From the NCBI GenBank assembly GCA_038210495.1, contig JBBQWR010000022.1, positions 1-64,000 of the forward strand: a stretch of DNA of 64,000 bases, given 5' to 3'. Every line of letters starts with the position of its first letter. The stretch's first letter is position 1. The DNA is from JBBQWR01 sp038210495. Lineage in GTDB: Bacteria; Planctomycetota; Planctomycetia; Pirellulales; DATAWG01. Position numbers and translations under genes: made by a program. This document shows positions 49,374 to 57,414 of this stretch, piece by piece. Below the pieces are notes generated by a model. That model was not told where the DNA came from and did no database searches. It worked only from the letters and a program-made list of their open reading frames with translations.

Positions 49374-49470
49374 GGCCGGGGCAGGACGCGCCTCGCCGAG
49401 GCCCCGGTTTCGCGATGACAATTGTCTGGCGTCACCGGGGCTTCCCTGCGGTCCAGCCCCGGCCATCCGA
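49374..49470. repeat. Two family B palindromes in inverted arrangement
   Basis: GGCCGGGGCAGGACGCGCCT at 49374-49413 is family B in reverse; ACCGGGGCTTCCCTGCGGTC at 49435-49470 is a forward variant. Together they give a BIME-like pair just upstream of the lipoprotein gene. Confidence 0.55.
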
Positions 49471-49488
49471 CGACACCTTGGCCTCTTG

Positions 49489-52086
49489 ATGCTACTGGCG
49501 TGCTGCCTTCTGCTTCCCGGCTGTCACGGCTGCTCCGGCAGCGCCGACGATTCCGCCGAAGCGCAGGGGGCCAAGAAAAAGAAGGATGAAGAAGACGCCA
49601 AAAAGAAGAAAGAGGCCGAGAAGCCCAAGCCCGATTTCGAGGCCACGACCGCGCGCGTCGAGCCGTTTGTCGTCGATCGATTGTCGCAATGCGCCAAGCC
49701 CGGGCATTGGCTCACCGTCCAGCAATCGATGAAGGCCAACAACTACGACTTTGTCGGCGAACTTGCGGCCGAACTGTCGATCATCGACGATGGCCGCACG
49801 ATTCCGCTAGGACTCGCGAACGTTCCGTTCTATGTCGTCGATAACCGCCCGGCCGTCTTGCCCAAGGGACAGCAAAAATTTTTGGAAATCGAGCTGTTCG
49901 TCCCGACCGCGTCCAAACGGCCGCGGCTGACGACCGAGCTACGGCAGCACGCCGGCTCGAGCGTCATGTCGCAGATGACGATCCTCGAGTGGATGCCCGC
50001 TTATCAGTACTATTTCTTCGTCCTCTCGCGAGAGTCGAATCGGTATAAGCAGCTTTGCGACGGGCTGGAGACTTGGCCGGTGAGACAATCGCCTGTCAAT
50101 AATTCTGCAAGCATTCCTGGTCAATCGACGAGCAACGACAATCTCGACCAAGAAGCCGGCGAGCCGCTGTACCGGTTTGTAGTGCCGCAGCTCATTAAAG
50201 ACAAACAGGTCCCGCTCCCCACCGGTCCGCTCTCGTGGACCAGCATCGCGTATGTGCTGTGGGACGATGTCGACCCGTCGAAACTCAGCCTCGATCAACA
50301 GCGGGCGATGCTCGACTGGCTCAACTGGGGCGGGCAGTTGATCCTCAGCGGTCCCGAGACGCTGACGGCCCTGCGCGGAAGTTTTCTCGATTCTTACTTG
50401 CCAGTCGTATCCGGCAAGGCTCGCGAACTATCGGCCGAGGTTCTCGCGCCGCTCGCCGCTTGGAGTCCGACCGGAACAACAGCGGCCGCGGCCTCCCCCG
50501 CGCCGGTGCATCCGTGGAGCGGCGCCGAACTGTTGCTGCGGCCCGGCGGACATTTTCTCGCCGACACGGGTGATCTTGTCGCCGAGCGGCAGGCCGGCCG
50601 TGGGCGGGTGGTGGCGACGGGGTTTCGATTGCACCTGCGCGAGCTGCGGAATTGGCCCGGGTTCGAATCGTTTTTCAATGCCTGCGTGCTTCGACAACCG
50701 CCGCGAACATTTGTCAATCCCGATGGTTTCGACGCCAAGCGAGGAACGTTTCACTGGACGGATTCGGCCCGAGACACTTCGGCTCTGATCACGACAGGCA
50801 CTCGATATTTGAGCCATGACATTGGCGTTGATGGGACCTTTATCGAATCGGCAAGCGAGGCGATAAGCCGACCGGGGCGCGACGAGAATCAAGCGCAAGA
50901 CCCGTTCAATCCTGCGTCCGCAAGCCTGCTCGAAAAACCGACGCCCGGCGCCGGCCTCGGCGGCTGGAACGATCAGAGCGCCATTTCCGTCGCCGCGCGC
51001 GAGGCGCTGGGCCGAGCAGCTGGCATCGACATACCTAAATCCAGCTTTGTGGCTTGGTCGCTAGCGGCGTATCTACTCGTGCTCGTGCCGGTCAACTGGG
51101 GCCTGTTCAAGTTGATCGGCCGGGTGGAACTGGCTTGGGCCGCCGTGCCGCTGCTGGCGATCGGCGGCGCGGTGTTCGTCACTCGCGCGGCGAATCTCAA
51201 TATCGGCTTCGCCCGATCGCAGAACGAAATCGACGTGCTCGAACTGCAAGCGGGCTATCCGCGTGCTCATCTCACGCGCTATGCGGCTCTCTACACTTCG
51301 CTTTCGACGACGTACGATGTGCGAATGAACGATCCGCATGGCGGCGTGCAGCCGTTTTCGATCGGCCAGCGTTCGCGCGGCGCCTCGTCGGCCGCCACGC
51401 CTTTGGTGGTTCATCGCGATTCCGAACGCGCGCTGCTCTCGGGCTTCGCCGTGTCGTCGAACTCGACCGCCATGCTCCACGCCGAGCAGATGTACGAAGC
51501 GGGCGGCGCCATTGCCTATACGCTCGAAAGCGGCAAGCCGTGGCTGCACAACCGCACGAGCCATACGTTTCACGATGCAAGAGTGCTGCGCGTGAATGAC
51601 GACAATGAACTCGAGCGGGCAACGCTCGGCGAGCTATCGCCGGGCGAGGCGGGGCGGCGACTGGAATTTCACCGCATCGAAGGACCAGTCGCCGCCACTT
51701 CCTCAGCGATCGACCCACCGCCGCAGCGGACGGCGTCTGAGCCGTCGCAGACCGATACCGTCACGACGACCGCCACTACCGCGGACAAGCCGCAGACGGT
51801 CAATCCGGGCCTGGAGCTTTCGGGCCTTTTTTCCGTCGTCGAAAATCACGCCGGGCTGAAGCCGGGCGACGTGCGTCTGATCGCCACGCTCGACAAGCCA
51901 CTGGATGGCATGGAGGTCGAGCCGGCCGCCTCGCAAAGCACGCGGGCCGCCGTTCTCATCGTCGCCCACTTGGCCTATGCGGCTCCGCCGCAGCCGAAGC
52001 CGGATTTCAATATCAAGAAATTGCGGCCGGCGACTCAATCGATCGATTCGCCGCCCGCGGACGAGCCGCCGAAGGATCGGCCGTGA
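49489..52086 (+). CDS. Large lipoprotein/membrane protein linked to an ABC ATPase (865 aa)
   Basis: 865 residues from ATG 49489, where a lipoprotein signal starts (MLLACCLLLPGC, C12); the frame is open to 49309 but there it translates repeats. A Lys/Glu-rich linker (AKKKKDEEDAKKKKEAEKPK) follows. The middle region has LSLDQQRAMLDWLNWGGQLI LSGPE, the Gly-rich loop of a GATase-like or DUF4159-like fold. Two membrane helices lie at about 517-570 (WSLAAYLLVLVPVNWGLFKL and LAWAAVPLLAIGGAVFVTRA). Then GFARSQNEIDVLELQAGYPRA and LTRYAALYTSLSTTYDVRMN, blocks that recur in planctomycete proteins of this type. No function is known. The next gene is an ABC ATPase. Confidence 0.82.
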   Translation: MLLACCLLLPGCHGCSGSADDSAEAQGAKKKKDEEDAKKKKEAEKPKPDFEATTARVEPFVVDRLSQCAKPGHWLTVQQSMKANNYDFVGELAAELSIIDDGRTIPLGLANVPFYVVDNRPAVLPKGQQKFLEIELFVPTASKRPRLTTELRQHAGSSVMSQMTILEWMPAYQYYFFVLSRESNRYKQLCDGLETWPVRQSPVNNSASIPGQSTSNDNLDQEAGEPLYRFVVPQLIKDKQVPLPTGPLSWTSIAYVLWDDVDPSKLSLDQQRAMLDWLNWGGQLILSGPETLTALRGSFLDSYLPVVSGKARELSAEVLAPLAAWSPTGTTAAAASPAPVHPWSGAELLLRPGGHFLADTGDLVAERQAGRGRVVATGFRLHLRELRNWPGFESFFNACVLRQPPRTFVNPDGFDAKRGTFHWTDSARDTSALITTGTRYLSHDIGVDGTFIESASEAISRPGRDENQAQDPFNPASASLLEKPTPGAGLGGWNDQSAISVAAREALGRAAGIDIPKSSFVAWSLAAYLLVLVPVNWGLFKLIGRVELAWAAVPLLAIGGAVFVTRAANLNIGFARSQNEIDVLELQAGYPRAHLTRYAALYTSLSTTYDVRMNDPHGGVQPFSIGQRSRGASSAATPLVVHRDSERALLSGFAVSSNSTAMLHAEQMYEAGGAIAYTLESGKPWLHNRTSHTFHDARVLRVNDDNELERATLGELSPGEAGRRLEFHRIEGPVAATSSAIDPPPQRTASEPSQTDTVTTTATTADKPQTVNPGLELSGLFSVVENHAGLKPGDVRLIATLDKPLDGMEVEPAASQSTRAAVLIVAHLAYAAPPQPKPDFNIKKLRPATQSIDSPPADEPPKDRP

Positions 52087-52111
52087 TCGGCGCCGCGGGA
52101 CCACTGAAATT

Positions 52112-52160
52112 TTAGCCGCTAGGACAGGGAGCTTACGCTCCCCGCTCGCCACATATCTCC
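52112..52160. repeat. TTTAGCCGC-led hairpin GGGAGC/GCTCCC
   Basis: TTTTAGCCGCTAGGACAGGG leads into a GGGAGC-TTAC-GCTCCC hairpin. The lead-in matches family A while the hairpin differs. It is followed by the simple repeat CACTCGCCACTCGCCAC. Confidence 0.5.
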
Positions 52161-52200
52161 CAGCATCGCTTCGTCACTCGCCACTCGCCACGATTCTTCC

Positions 52201-53127
52201 ATGATCGAACTCATCGACTTCGGCAAAAGCTACGGCGACTTCAAAGCCGTCGACCGGCTCAATATCAAAATCGAAGCCGGCGAACTGTTTGGCTTCATCG
52301 GCCCTAACGGCGCGGGCAAGAGCACGACGATCCGCTTTTTGGCGACGCTGCTCAAGGCGAGCCACGGCGAGGGGATCGTCAACGGCCATAGCGTCACTCG
52401 TGATCCGCTCGGCGTGCGGCGGAGCGTCGGGTATATGCCCGACAACTTTGGCGTCTACGATGGCATGAAGGTCTGGGAGTTTTTGGATTTTTTCGCGGTC
52501 GCGTATCAGATTCCCCGCACGCGGCGGAAGCAGGTCATCGCCGATGTGCTCGAACTGTTGGACCTGATGCACAAGCGGGACGATTTCGTCAACGGCCTGT
52601 CGCGGGGCATGAAGCAGCGACTCTGCCTGGCCAAGACGCTGGTACACGACCCACCCGTGCTGATTCTCGACGAGCCCTCCAGCGGCCTCGATCCTCGGGC
52701 GCGAATCGAGTTCAAGGCTCTGATGAAAGAGCTGCACCGCATGGGCAAGACGATCTTGATCTCAAGCCACATTCTCAGCGAACTGGCCGACTGCTGCACG
52801 TCGATCGGCATCGTCGAACGGGGCCAACTGCTGATGCACGGCCCGATCGAAGAGGTCTATCGCCGCATCCGCCGCAACCGACTGATCGAAATCAAGTTCG
52901 TCGACCGAATGGACGTCGGCATGTCGATCATCCGCAGCATGCCGGAGACGCGCGACGTGCGGGTCGAGGATCATCGCGCGACCGTGGAAATCGAAGGGGA
53001 CGACGCGCAGATCGCCGACCTGCTCGATCGTTTGATGCGCGAGGGAGTCCGGCTCCGCAGCTTCAACGACAAAGACCCGACACTGGAAGATGTGTTCATG
53101 CTGGTGACGAAGGGGTTGGTGACGTAG
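52201..53127 (+). CDS. ABC transporter ATP-binding protein
   Basis: 308 residues. Walker A GPNGAGKS (about 37-44), Q-loop region SVGYMPDNFGVYDGMKVWEF, signature LSRGMKQRLCLAKTL, Walker B VLILDEPSSGLDP, H-loop ISSHILSELADC. The C-terminal extension (RLIEIKFVDRMDVGMSIIRS, LEDVFMLVTKGL) is the DUF4162-type tail of ABC-2 exporters (CcmA/NatA/GldA type). An ABC-2 permease should be present, but none lies next to it; the upstream large lipoprotein has only two central membrane helices. The following gene is maf. The partner is therefore unknown. Confidence 0.93.
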   Translation: MIELIDFGKSYGDFKAVDRLNIKIEAGELFGFIGPNGAGKSTTIRFLATLLKASHGEGIVNGHSVTRDPLGVRRSVGYMPDNFGVYDGMKVWEFLDFFAVAYQIPRTRRKQVIADVLELLDLMHKRDDFVNGLSRGMKQRLCLAKTLVHDPPVLILDEPSSGLDPRARIEFKALMKELHRMGKTILISSHILSELADCCTSIGIVERGQLLMHGPIEEVYRRIRRNRLIEIKFVDRMDVGMSIIRSMPETRDVRVEDHRATVEIEGDDAQIADLLDRLMREGVRLRSFNDKDPTLEDVFMLVTKGLVT

Positions 53128-53149
53128 GGAAAGTCGGGAGTCGGAGTTG

Positions 53150-53172
53150 CATAGCCGCGGCATCCTGCCGCG
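53150..53172 (+). repeat. REP-like family A copy upstream of maf
   Basis: CATAGCCGCGGCATCCTGCC then GCG; stem CGCGGCA, loop TCC, stem TGCCGCG. Preceded by AGTCGGGAGTCGGAG. Confidence 0.75.
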
Positions 53173-53218
53173 CAGTGAGTGAGCGATCGTATTTGCAGGT
53201 TTGAGCGCGTGCGTTTTT

Positions 53219-53893
53219 ATGACTTTATTAATCCTCGCGAGTCGCTCGCCGCGCCGACAAGAGTTGCTCGCCGAGGCTGGCTATTCATTCATCGTCTTGC
53301 CGCCGCGCTCCGCCGATGAATCGCCGCGCCGCGCCGATGAAACGCCGGCGCAATTCGTGATGCGGCTGGCCGAAGAAAAAGCGGCGGATGTCGCGGCCAC
53401 GATCGCAACCGATCCCACCATCGTGCAATCTTCTGGCGCTGCCACGCCAGACGCGGCAGAATGCCGCAGTCTCGTCACTCCCGTCTCCCGATTCCCGTCT
53501 CCCGACTTCCTCATCCTCGCCTGCGACACGGTCGCCCACTGCGACGGCCAAATCCTCGGCAAGCCCGACTCCGCCGATCACGCTCGCAAGATGCTGTTCA
53601 TGCTGTCGGGCCAGGAGCACGAAGTTCTCACCGGAGTCTGTCTCGTGCGTCTGTCCGACGGCCGGCAATCGATCCGCGTCGCCGAAACTCGGATGCGCAT
53701 GGATCGGCTGCCCGATGTCACGATTGCCGAATACATCGCCTCTGGCCTCTGGCACGGCAAAGCGGGCGGCTTTGGCTTTCAAGACCGCTTGGGGTGGGTG
53801 CATGTCACGGCCGGCAGTCCCTCGAACGTCGTCGGCCTGCCGCTAGAACTCCTAGGCGAGATGTTGGGGGAGATGTCGCGAAACGGTCCGTGA
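53219..53893 (+). CDS. maf: Maf-type nucleotide pyrophosphatase with an in-frame repeat insertion
   Basis: 224 residues from ATG 53219. Maf proteins hydrolyse modified or non-canonical nucleoside triphosphates, or dTTP/UTP. Family motifs: LILASRSPRRQELLAEAG at the N-terminus, FVMRLAEEKAADVA, ACDTVAHCDGQILGKPDSAD (the DTV/GxxLxKP signature), HEVLTGVCLVRL, KAGGFGFQDRLGWVHVTAGS and SNVVGLPLELL. Between ATIATDPTI and FLILACDTV lie about 30 additional residues (QSSGAATPDAAECRSLVTPV SRFPSPD), encoded by a REP-like hairpin and a (CCCGTCTCCCGATT) repeat. Ordinary Maf proteins are about 190-200 residues. The insertion is a loop ahead of the active-site strand, so function may be kept. Confidence 0.9.
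   Translation: MTLLILASRSPRRQELLAEAGYSFIVLPPRSADESPRRADETPAQFVMRLAEEKAADVAATIATDPTIVQSSGAATPDAAECRSLVTPVSRFPSPDFLILACDTVAHCDGQILGKPDSADHARKMLFMLSGQEHEVLTGVCLVRLSDGRQSIRVAETRMRMDRLPDVTIAEYIASGLWHGKAGGFGFQDRLGWVHVTAGSPSNVVGLPLELLGEMLGEMSRNGP
53445..53508 (-). repeat. Composite repeat inside maf: hairpin plus AGTCGGGAG array
   Basis: Hairpin GCGGCA-GAA-TGCCGC at 53453-53467, then CTCCCGTCTCCCGATTCCCG and further units to 53507. On the minus strand this is the same order as the element upstream of maf at 53131-53172. Confidence 0.75.
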
Positions 53894-53928
53894 CGAGCGG
53901 CATTCGATCCGCGAAAATTAAAAGCCGA

Positions 53929-54594
53929 CTATGAGCTTCTGCCGCGGCGCCGACGATTTACGATCCACCACCCGCCACACAGGACCCACCACGTCGCCAT
54001 TCCGGCTGGCTCCGGGACGGGCGTCACGATCGTGATTACGCCGCCTTGAAGCGTCGTCGAGATCTGATTGTTCTGCGAATCGAACAGCCCCGTGCCGATG
54101 TGTCCTTGCGGATAGGGCACAAACGATATCGGAATCGTGCCTAGGGCGCCACCGGCGATCGTGTAATTTACAAGCACCAAGCCCAAACCGTCGGTGGCCG
54201 TCGGGAGCGTGCTGCCGGCGAAATCGGTCGCCTCGTAGTCGTGTCCGCCGTCGGCGATTTTGGGGGTCGGAGCGCCCCCGGGGAATATGTAAGGGTGGAC
54301 GACCGTTGCCGCGTTGGCGGAACTGACCGGCAAAGAGAACATCAAACCCGAGTTGGCCGCGACTTGGAGTTCGATCAGCGTGTCGCCGACCTGCGGGCCA
54401 GGGCTGCCGGTATTCTTCAAATAGACTTCGAAGCTGCCCGACTGCGCCGTGGCCGAATAGGGCACATTGATGCTCGGCGCCGTGACGATCAACGTGGCCG
54501 AAGCGGAGTTCGCGATGAGCGCAAGGCAACCCCAGGTGGCTGACACACGCCAGCCACGCGACAAAAGTGCCCGAGGAAATTGAATAATCGACAT
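53929..54594 (-). CDS. PEP-CTERM protein, exported
   Basis: 221 residues from ATG 54594 with GGGGGAG just before it. A signal peptide (SATWGCLALIANSASA) is followed by a beta-rich body (LIVTAPSINVPYSATAQSGS FEVYLKNTG). The end has the sorting signal: VPEPAGMATWWVLCGGWWIV NRRRRG, that is a P-E-P motif, a hydrophobic helix and an Arg-rich tail. Such proteins are processed by exosortase and placed on the surface. No exosortase gene is in the window. It is separated by 36 bases from the convergent maf gene. Confidence 0.88.
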   Translation of the reverse strand: MSIIQFPRALLSRGWRVSATWGCLALIANSASATLIVTAPSINVPYSATAQSGSFEVYLKNTGSPGPQVGDTLIELQVAANSGLMFSLPVSSANAATVVHPYIFPGGAPTPKIADGGHDYEATDFAGSTLPTATDGLGLVLVNYTIAGGALGTIPISFVPYPQGHIGTGLFDSQNNQISTTLQGGVITIVTPVPEPAGMATWWVLCGGWWIVNRRRRGRSS

Positions 54595-55212
54595 TAGCTC
54601 CCCCAAAGGAAAACGGGGCCAGCCATGACTTCCGCGAGACGATGAACCCTAATGGCCACGATAGACTCGATAACGATGTTTCTCGTCGAGCTTCCCCCAA
54701 CTAAAGCGCGTTTCCAATCGAAATAAAATCGATCGGACGGAAGACGACGGCGGATTCTCAGACAGATTCGAGTGCTAACGTAGCGTCCGGGCCCAAAGCC
54801 GGGCGACGGATTCAGAATCGCTTTACGTCAGTAGCCAACTCGCAACTGAGACCATGAAAAAAGAAAGGGAAACAGGCTAATTTCACTATAGTCGACGCAA
54901 TCGCCCAGTCAACATGCCGTGGGCTAACCGCCATGGGGGTATCCCTAGCAGATCGCGCCGGCCCATATCCCGCCTTCAACCTAGCCAACCCGTAACGGCT
55001 GTAGCGATTGTAATCTTGCCAGGAAAGAATTGTAAATTTGTACACTGATAGCAGGGGCGCCCATTGAACATTCGAGCGGTCCATTTTCTTGAACTCCATG
55101 TTCGCTCACGAGTTAGCGCTTTTGCAATTCTTGCCCGCACGAGTTCGGCACGCGCCCTGCATTAGAGCCGATCATCAACTTCTGGTTCAACTCATGCAAA
55201 GGAGTGTGTGTC
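54595..55212. other. Intergenic region upstream of csrA
   Basis: About 620 bases between the divergent PEP-CTERM and csrA genes. A minus-strand frame at 54812-55099 has no family or start signal. No repeat or convincing promoter found. Confidence 0.45.
55198..55204 (+). promoter_or_regulatory. Ribosome binding site AAAGGAG for csrA
   Basis: AAAGGAG, eight bases before ATG 55213. CsrA proteins bind GGA motifs and often control their own messages at such sites. Confidence 0.75.
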
Positions 55213-55641
55213 ATGTTGGTGCTGACGCGGAAGATGAACGAGCAAATTCAGATTGGCGGACAAATCACGATCACCATCCTGCGAGTGCGGGGCGGGGCGA
55301 TTCGGATTGGCATCGAAGCTCCCCGAGAAATGCGGGTGGTTCGTAGCGAATTGCCGCCAAGGGTCGAACCGGGCACGGTGGCGGAATCTGCCGCAGCGCG
55401 CCAGGCGGCTTCTGAACTTGACTTTGACAACGGCAACCTCGAGCTTCCCAACTCGCGAGTCTCCGCGTCGGCGCCGGCTTTTTCCATCGGATCGCTGCCC
55501 GTCAATTCAGGCGCCAAGTCGCGCCTGCGGCGGGCTGCCGGGTCCAACCCGGGCGAACGGGCAACGATCGCCCAGCCGCTAGCCAATCGTATTCACGCCC
55601 GCCGTGCTCCAAGCGCTCCAGCGACACCCCTGATTCGTTAA
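55213..55641 (+). CDS. csrA: CsrA/RsmA translational regulator with long C-terminal tail
   Basis: 142 residues from ATG 55213. The first 55 residues are a full CsrA core: MLVLTRKMNEQIQIGGQITI, then TILRVRGGAIRIGIEAPREM and RVVRSEL, with the RNA-contact residues L4 and R44-type arginine in place. The usual protein is about 60-80 residues; here another 85 follow, rich in Ala, Ser, Pro and Arg and likely disordered. It binds GGA-containing RNA hairpins and alters translation or decay. In other bacteria it is countered by FliW; no FliW or flagellar gene is near. Start choice is supported by AAAGGAG. Confidence 0.92.
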   Translation: MLVLTRKMNEQIQIGGQITITILRVRGGAIRIGIEAPREMRVVRSELPPRVEPGTVAESAAARQAASELDFDNGNLELPNSRVSASAPAFSIGSLPVNSGAKSRLRRAAGSNPGERATIAQPLANRIHARRAPSAPATPLIR

Positions 55642-55687
55642 CCTCAGGCGCTTGGGCCGGCGTGGCGTGATTGATCGGGCTGAGGTG

Positions 55688-56242
55688 TTACGAATGGGCA
55701 GTCGCGAGTGCTTGGCGCCAGGCGCGGAGGATGTTGCTCAAGAAGCTGGCGGTGAGGAAGCCGAAGAAGCCGCCGAGCACGGCCGATGAGACGCTACCGA
55801 CGACGATGCCGGCCGTGGTTGTGTGAACGAGGAAATAATATCCGAGCCAGCCCAGCGATCCGCCGAACATCGAGCCGAGTCCCGTTGAGATAACGATCGA
55901 CCAGCCGACGGACGTTCGCTCGCGGAGCCGGCTAGGGCCCGGCGGCTTCCGTCGGGACAGCGCGAGCGACTCAATGGCGAGCGGCGGACCATCGCCATCG
56001 TCGACAGCGCTGCTAATGAACTTTCTGGGCGATTTACTGCTTAGCGACGTGCCCAGCACGTTGCCGCCGACGTGCAGCGCGACCAGCAGCAGGAAGAAGA
56101 CCAGAGCCGACGACGCCAGCGGGCCGATGATCCTCATCAAGCCGAAGAGGATGCAGCACAGAGTGACTCCGAGCAGCAGTGTCCGCAGAGCGAATTGCGG
56201 TGGCTTGCCGGGGAAAGAGTTGTGGTTGGCGCCGTCCATCAT
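55688..56242 (-). CDS. Planctomycete membrane protein with QFALRTLL motif (184 aa)
   Basis: 184 residues from ATG 56242; ATG 56239 is equally possible. The N-terminus has the PPQFALRTLLLGVTLCCILF motif that marks a common group of short planctomycete membrane proteins. Helices: LLLGVTLCCILFGLMRIIG, LASSALVFFLLLVALHVG, TGLGSMFGGSLGWLGYYF and GIVVGSVSSAVLGGFFGFLT. A charged loop of about 50 residues joins the middle two. Function unknown. It lies between csrA and metF on the minus strand. Confidence 0.75.
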   Translation of the reverse strand: MMDGANHNSFPGKPPQFALRTLLLGVTLCCILFGLMRIIGPLASSALVFFLLLVALHVGGNVLGTSLSSKSPRKFISSAVDDGDGPPLAIESLALSRRKPPGPSRLRERTSVGWSIVISTGLGSMFGGSLGWLGYYFLVHTTTAGIVVGSVSSAVLGGFFGFLTASFLSNILRAWRQALATAHS

Positions 56243-56368
56243 GTTTTTGTTTCTCCACTCGCGCCGCTCCATTATAGGCGCTGGGAACCCGGAGGAAACT
56301 ATGTTACGGTTGCCTTCGCAGCGCCATGGGGCACGAGTGGACGATTTGAAATTTTAAGAGCATCACTA

Positions 56369-56393
56369 CGCAGCTGGATACCGCGGCTATGGT
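56369..56393 (-). repeat. REP-like family A variant
   Basis: On the minus strand CATAGCCGCGGTATCCAGCT; the stem is partly degenerate. Just after the metF stop codon. Confidence 0.5.
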
Positions 56394-56400
56394 GCGGACG

Positions 56401-57279
56401 CTAGCGGCGGCCGTGCCAATCGACGTTTTGAAGCACGCGCACGGCGGCGGGCGATTTGTTGAGCACGTAGAAATGGATGCCCGGCACGTCGGCGGCCAAT
56501 AGCTCGTCTACTTGCCGGGTGGCGAACTCGACGCCGACTTCGAATTGCCGCCCGTCGTCGTCGCCCGCGGCCGCGAGCGCGCCGCGGAAATCGTCCGGCA
56601 GTTGGGCCTTGCACAGTGAGGCGATCCGCTGAATCTGGGCAAAATTCGTCACGGGCAAAATGCCCGGCACGATCGGCGTCGTAATTCCCGCTCGGCCGCA
56701 GCGGTCGCGGAACCGGAATAAATCGGCGTTCACATAGAATAGCTGCGTGATGATCGCGTGGGCGCCGGCGTCGACCTTGCGCTTCAGATTATCGAGATCC
56801 GCTGTGGGACTCGGCGCCTCTTGATGCGTTTCCGGATAACCGGCCACCGCGACGCCAAACTGCGGAAACTCAGTTCGGATCAGCGTCACCAATTCGCTGG
56901 CATAGCTCAGGCCCCCGTCGACCGCGGCGAACGTCGATTGCCCTTTGGGCGGATCGCCGCGCAGCGCGACGATGTTTTCGATATTTCGCTCTTGGGCCGC
57001 CGTCAAATAGCCGCGCAGGTCGTCGACCGTCGAGCCCACGCAAGTCAGATGCGAGGCTACGCAGGCGCCGTAGCGGCGGCGCACTTCGGTGACGATGTCG
57101 AGCGTCTTTTGTCGCGTCGAGCCCCCTGCGCCATAGGTGCAGGTGACGTAGCTGGGCCGAAAGGCCATGAGCTGATCAAGGCAGCCGAACATGGCCGCTT
57201 CGCCCGCCTCGGTCTTGGGCGGAAACAACTCGAAGGAGAGTCCGAGCTTCCCGGGTCCGTAGGCTTCAGAAATTCTCAT
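56401..57279 (-). CDS. metF: 5,10-methylenetetrahydrofolate reductase
   Basis: 292 residues, a usual length for MetF. It reduces methylene-tetrahydrofolate to methyl-tetrahydrofolate for methionine synthesis, using FAD. Family blocks: LSFELFPPKTEAGEAAMF, PSYVTCTYGAGGSTRQKTLD, HLTCVGSTVDDLRGYLTAAQ, NIENIVALRGDPPKG, FGVAVAGYPETHQEAP, GAHAIITQLFYVNADLFRFR and TPIVPGILPVTNFAQIQRI. All parts of the TIM barrel are present. Its stop is 8 bases from the repeat at 56393. Confidence 0.97.
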   Translation of the reverse strand: MRISEAYGPGKLGLSFELFPPKTEAGEAAMFGCLDQLMAFRPSYVTCTYGAGGSTRQKTLDIVTEVRRRYGACVASHLTCVGSTVDDLRGYLTAAQERNIENIVALRGDPPKGQSTFAAVDGGLSYASELVTLIRTEFPQFGVAVAGYPETHQEAPSPTADLDNLKRKVDAGAHAIITQLFYVNADLFRFRDRCGRAGITTPIVPGILPVTNFAQIQRIASLCKAQLPDDFRGALAAAGDDDGRQFEVGVEFATRQVDELLAADVPGIHFYVLNKSPAAVRVLQNVDWHGRR

Positions 57280-57301
57280 GGCGGGAGCTTAACAGACTTC
57301 C

Positions 57302-57326
57302 GTAGGTCAGGCACTCCGTGCCTGAC
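57302..57326 (+). repeat. REP element with GTAG head, copy 1 (family C)
   Basis: GTAG followed by a 9-bp stem GTCAGGCAC and GTGCCTGAC around loop TCC. GTAG plus hairpin is the classical REP form recognised by RAYT enzymes. Confidence 0.8.
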
Positions 57327-57389
57327 AGGCCGACGACACGCACGCAGCGTCCGGACAAATAACCGCGCGGTCGGAGACGTTCGCACTTC

Positions 57390-57414
57390 GTCAGGCACAG
57401 AGTGCCTGACCTAC
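57390..57414 (-). repeat. REP element with GTAG head, copy 2 (family C), overlapping the rpsT stop
   Basis: Minus strand: GTAG at 57414-57411, then GTCAGGCAC-TCT-GTGCCTGAC. The TAG of GTAG is the stop codon of rpsT. Inverted relative to copy 1, 64 bases away. Confidence 0.8.

Larger units (their letters stand above)
49131..49488. other. Intergenic region with family A and B repeats
   Basis: Contains the simple repeat GAGTGGCGGGTGACGGGTGA, a family A copy at 49182-49203 and two family B palindromes at 49374-49470. An open frame from 49309 crosses it, but the residues come from the repeats. Confidence 0.6.

Noticed and set aside
49309..49488. N-terminal extension of the large lipoprotein
   Set aside because: Encoded by two family B palindromes; a lipoprotein signal starts at 49489.
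54812..55099. Minus-strand open frame of 95 codons upstream of csrA
   Set aside because: No ribosome binding site, no domain, and it lies in a region with low coding character.
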